A stretch of DNA of 5,091 nucleotides, from the NCBI GenBank assembly GCA_900546685.1, contig UREB01000131.1, positions 1-5,091 on the forward strand, read 5' to 3'. The notes beneath the pieces were generated by a model. It did not search any database. It was not told the origin of the DNA and was given only the letters and a program-made list of their open reading frames with translations. Source of the stretch: an uncultured Eubacteriales bacterium (lineage in GTDB: Bacteria > Bacillota > Clostridia > Christensenellales > QAND01). Below, piece after piece: positions 5,031 through 5,091 of the stretch (the stretch's first letter is position 1; every line of letters starts with the position of its first letter). Both the position numbers and the translations under genes were made by a program.

Positions 5031-5091
5031 ATGGGCGCATAGCCTCAAAGCTGAGATGCTTTGCGGCCTTTTTCCATACGACCAGGGGCCT
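5005..5091 (-). CDS. Possible C-terminal end of an unidentified upstream gene
   Basis: A minus-strand frame enters from the right edge and is open for 28 residues (tail RPYYKRIFRF) before TGA at 5007-5005. The sequence reads like a plausible basic protein tail, and it would lie 77 nt upstream of the zinc ribbon start on the same strand. I recognise no family. The stretch is too short to be convincing, and it competes with the plus-strand promoter and hairpin that occupy the same bases. Confidence 0.25.
   Translation of the reverse strand, partial: RPLVVWKKAAKHLSFEAMRPYYKRIFRF
5042..5073 (+). terminator. Terminator-like hairpin at right edge
   Basis: Seen on the plus strand: GCC-T-CAAAGC, loop TGAGAT, GCTTTG-C-GGC, then CTTTTT. 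That is a 6-bp stem plus 3 bp beyond a single mismatch, followed by five T. It lies only about 5 nt after the predicted start of the plus-strand promoter at 5002-5030. It may be an attenuator, the end of a very short RNA, or chance structure inside a coding region. Confidence 0.4.

Noticed and set aside
5036..5075. GCTGAGATG motif suggesting a TPP riboswitch
   Set aside because: Only the short CTGAGA element is present. The GGGG-type 5' element and the later CTGATCTGG-type element are missing, and the bases are explained by a simple hairpin.

Overview
The window is a compact, almost wholly minus-strand stretch of bacterial housekeeping genes. In transcription order (right to left) it reads fmdB-like zinc ribbon, rpmH (L34), rnpA (RNase P protein), yidD, yidC, jag/khpB, mnmE and mnmG. 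The order rpmH-rnpA-yidD-yidC-jag-mnmE-mnmG is the classic origin-proximal cluster of Firmicutes. Jag with its Jag-N/KH/R3H architecture, strong AGGAG-type ribosome sites, two TTG starts and the moderately GC-rich composition suggest a Clostridia-type Firmicute, perhaps from the Oscillospiraceae or Christensenellales side. That placement is an inference from gene style; no marker here fixes the genus.

Layout. Positions 1-11 look like leftover Illumina adapter at a contig end, which cuts mnmG after about 190 residues. mnmG (to 581) and mnmE (585-1952) are 3 nt apart and encode the two partners of the tRNA wobble-uridine modification complex. A GC-rich hairpin with a short U tract (1974-2000) separates mnmE from the upstream block jag (2007-2792), yidC (2789-3829), yidD (3826-4068) and rnpA (4065-4424). 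In that block every junction is a 4-bp stop/start overlap. rpmH (4452-4586) has a consensus sigma-A promoter (TTGACA, 17-nt spacer, TATAAT). It is separated from rnpA by a terminator-like hairpin whose stem begins inside the rpmH stop codon. A small FmdB-family zinc ribbon gene (4721-4927), with its own likely promoter, lies where dnaA and the origin often lie in relatives. The right edge (4984-5091) has a good plus-strand promoter followed at once by a terminator-like hairpin; what it serves cannot be settled from this window.

How the genes work together: L34 and the RNase P protein serve ribosome assembly and tRNA 5' maturation; YidD and YidC insert membrane proteins; Jag is an RNA-binding protein linked to cell elongation in Gram-positive cocci; MnmE/MnmG modify tRNA U34. 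I found no undescribed defence, mobile or biosynthetic system. The points most worth a second look are the rpmH-rnpA attenuator with an SD-less rnpA, the roughly 130-residue external loop in YidC, the changed RNR signature of RnpA, the adapter remnant, and the unexplained right edge.
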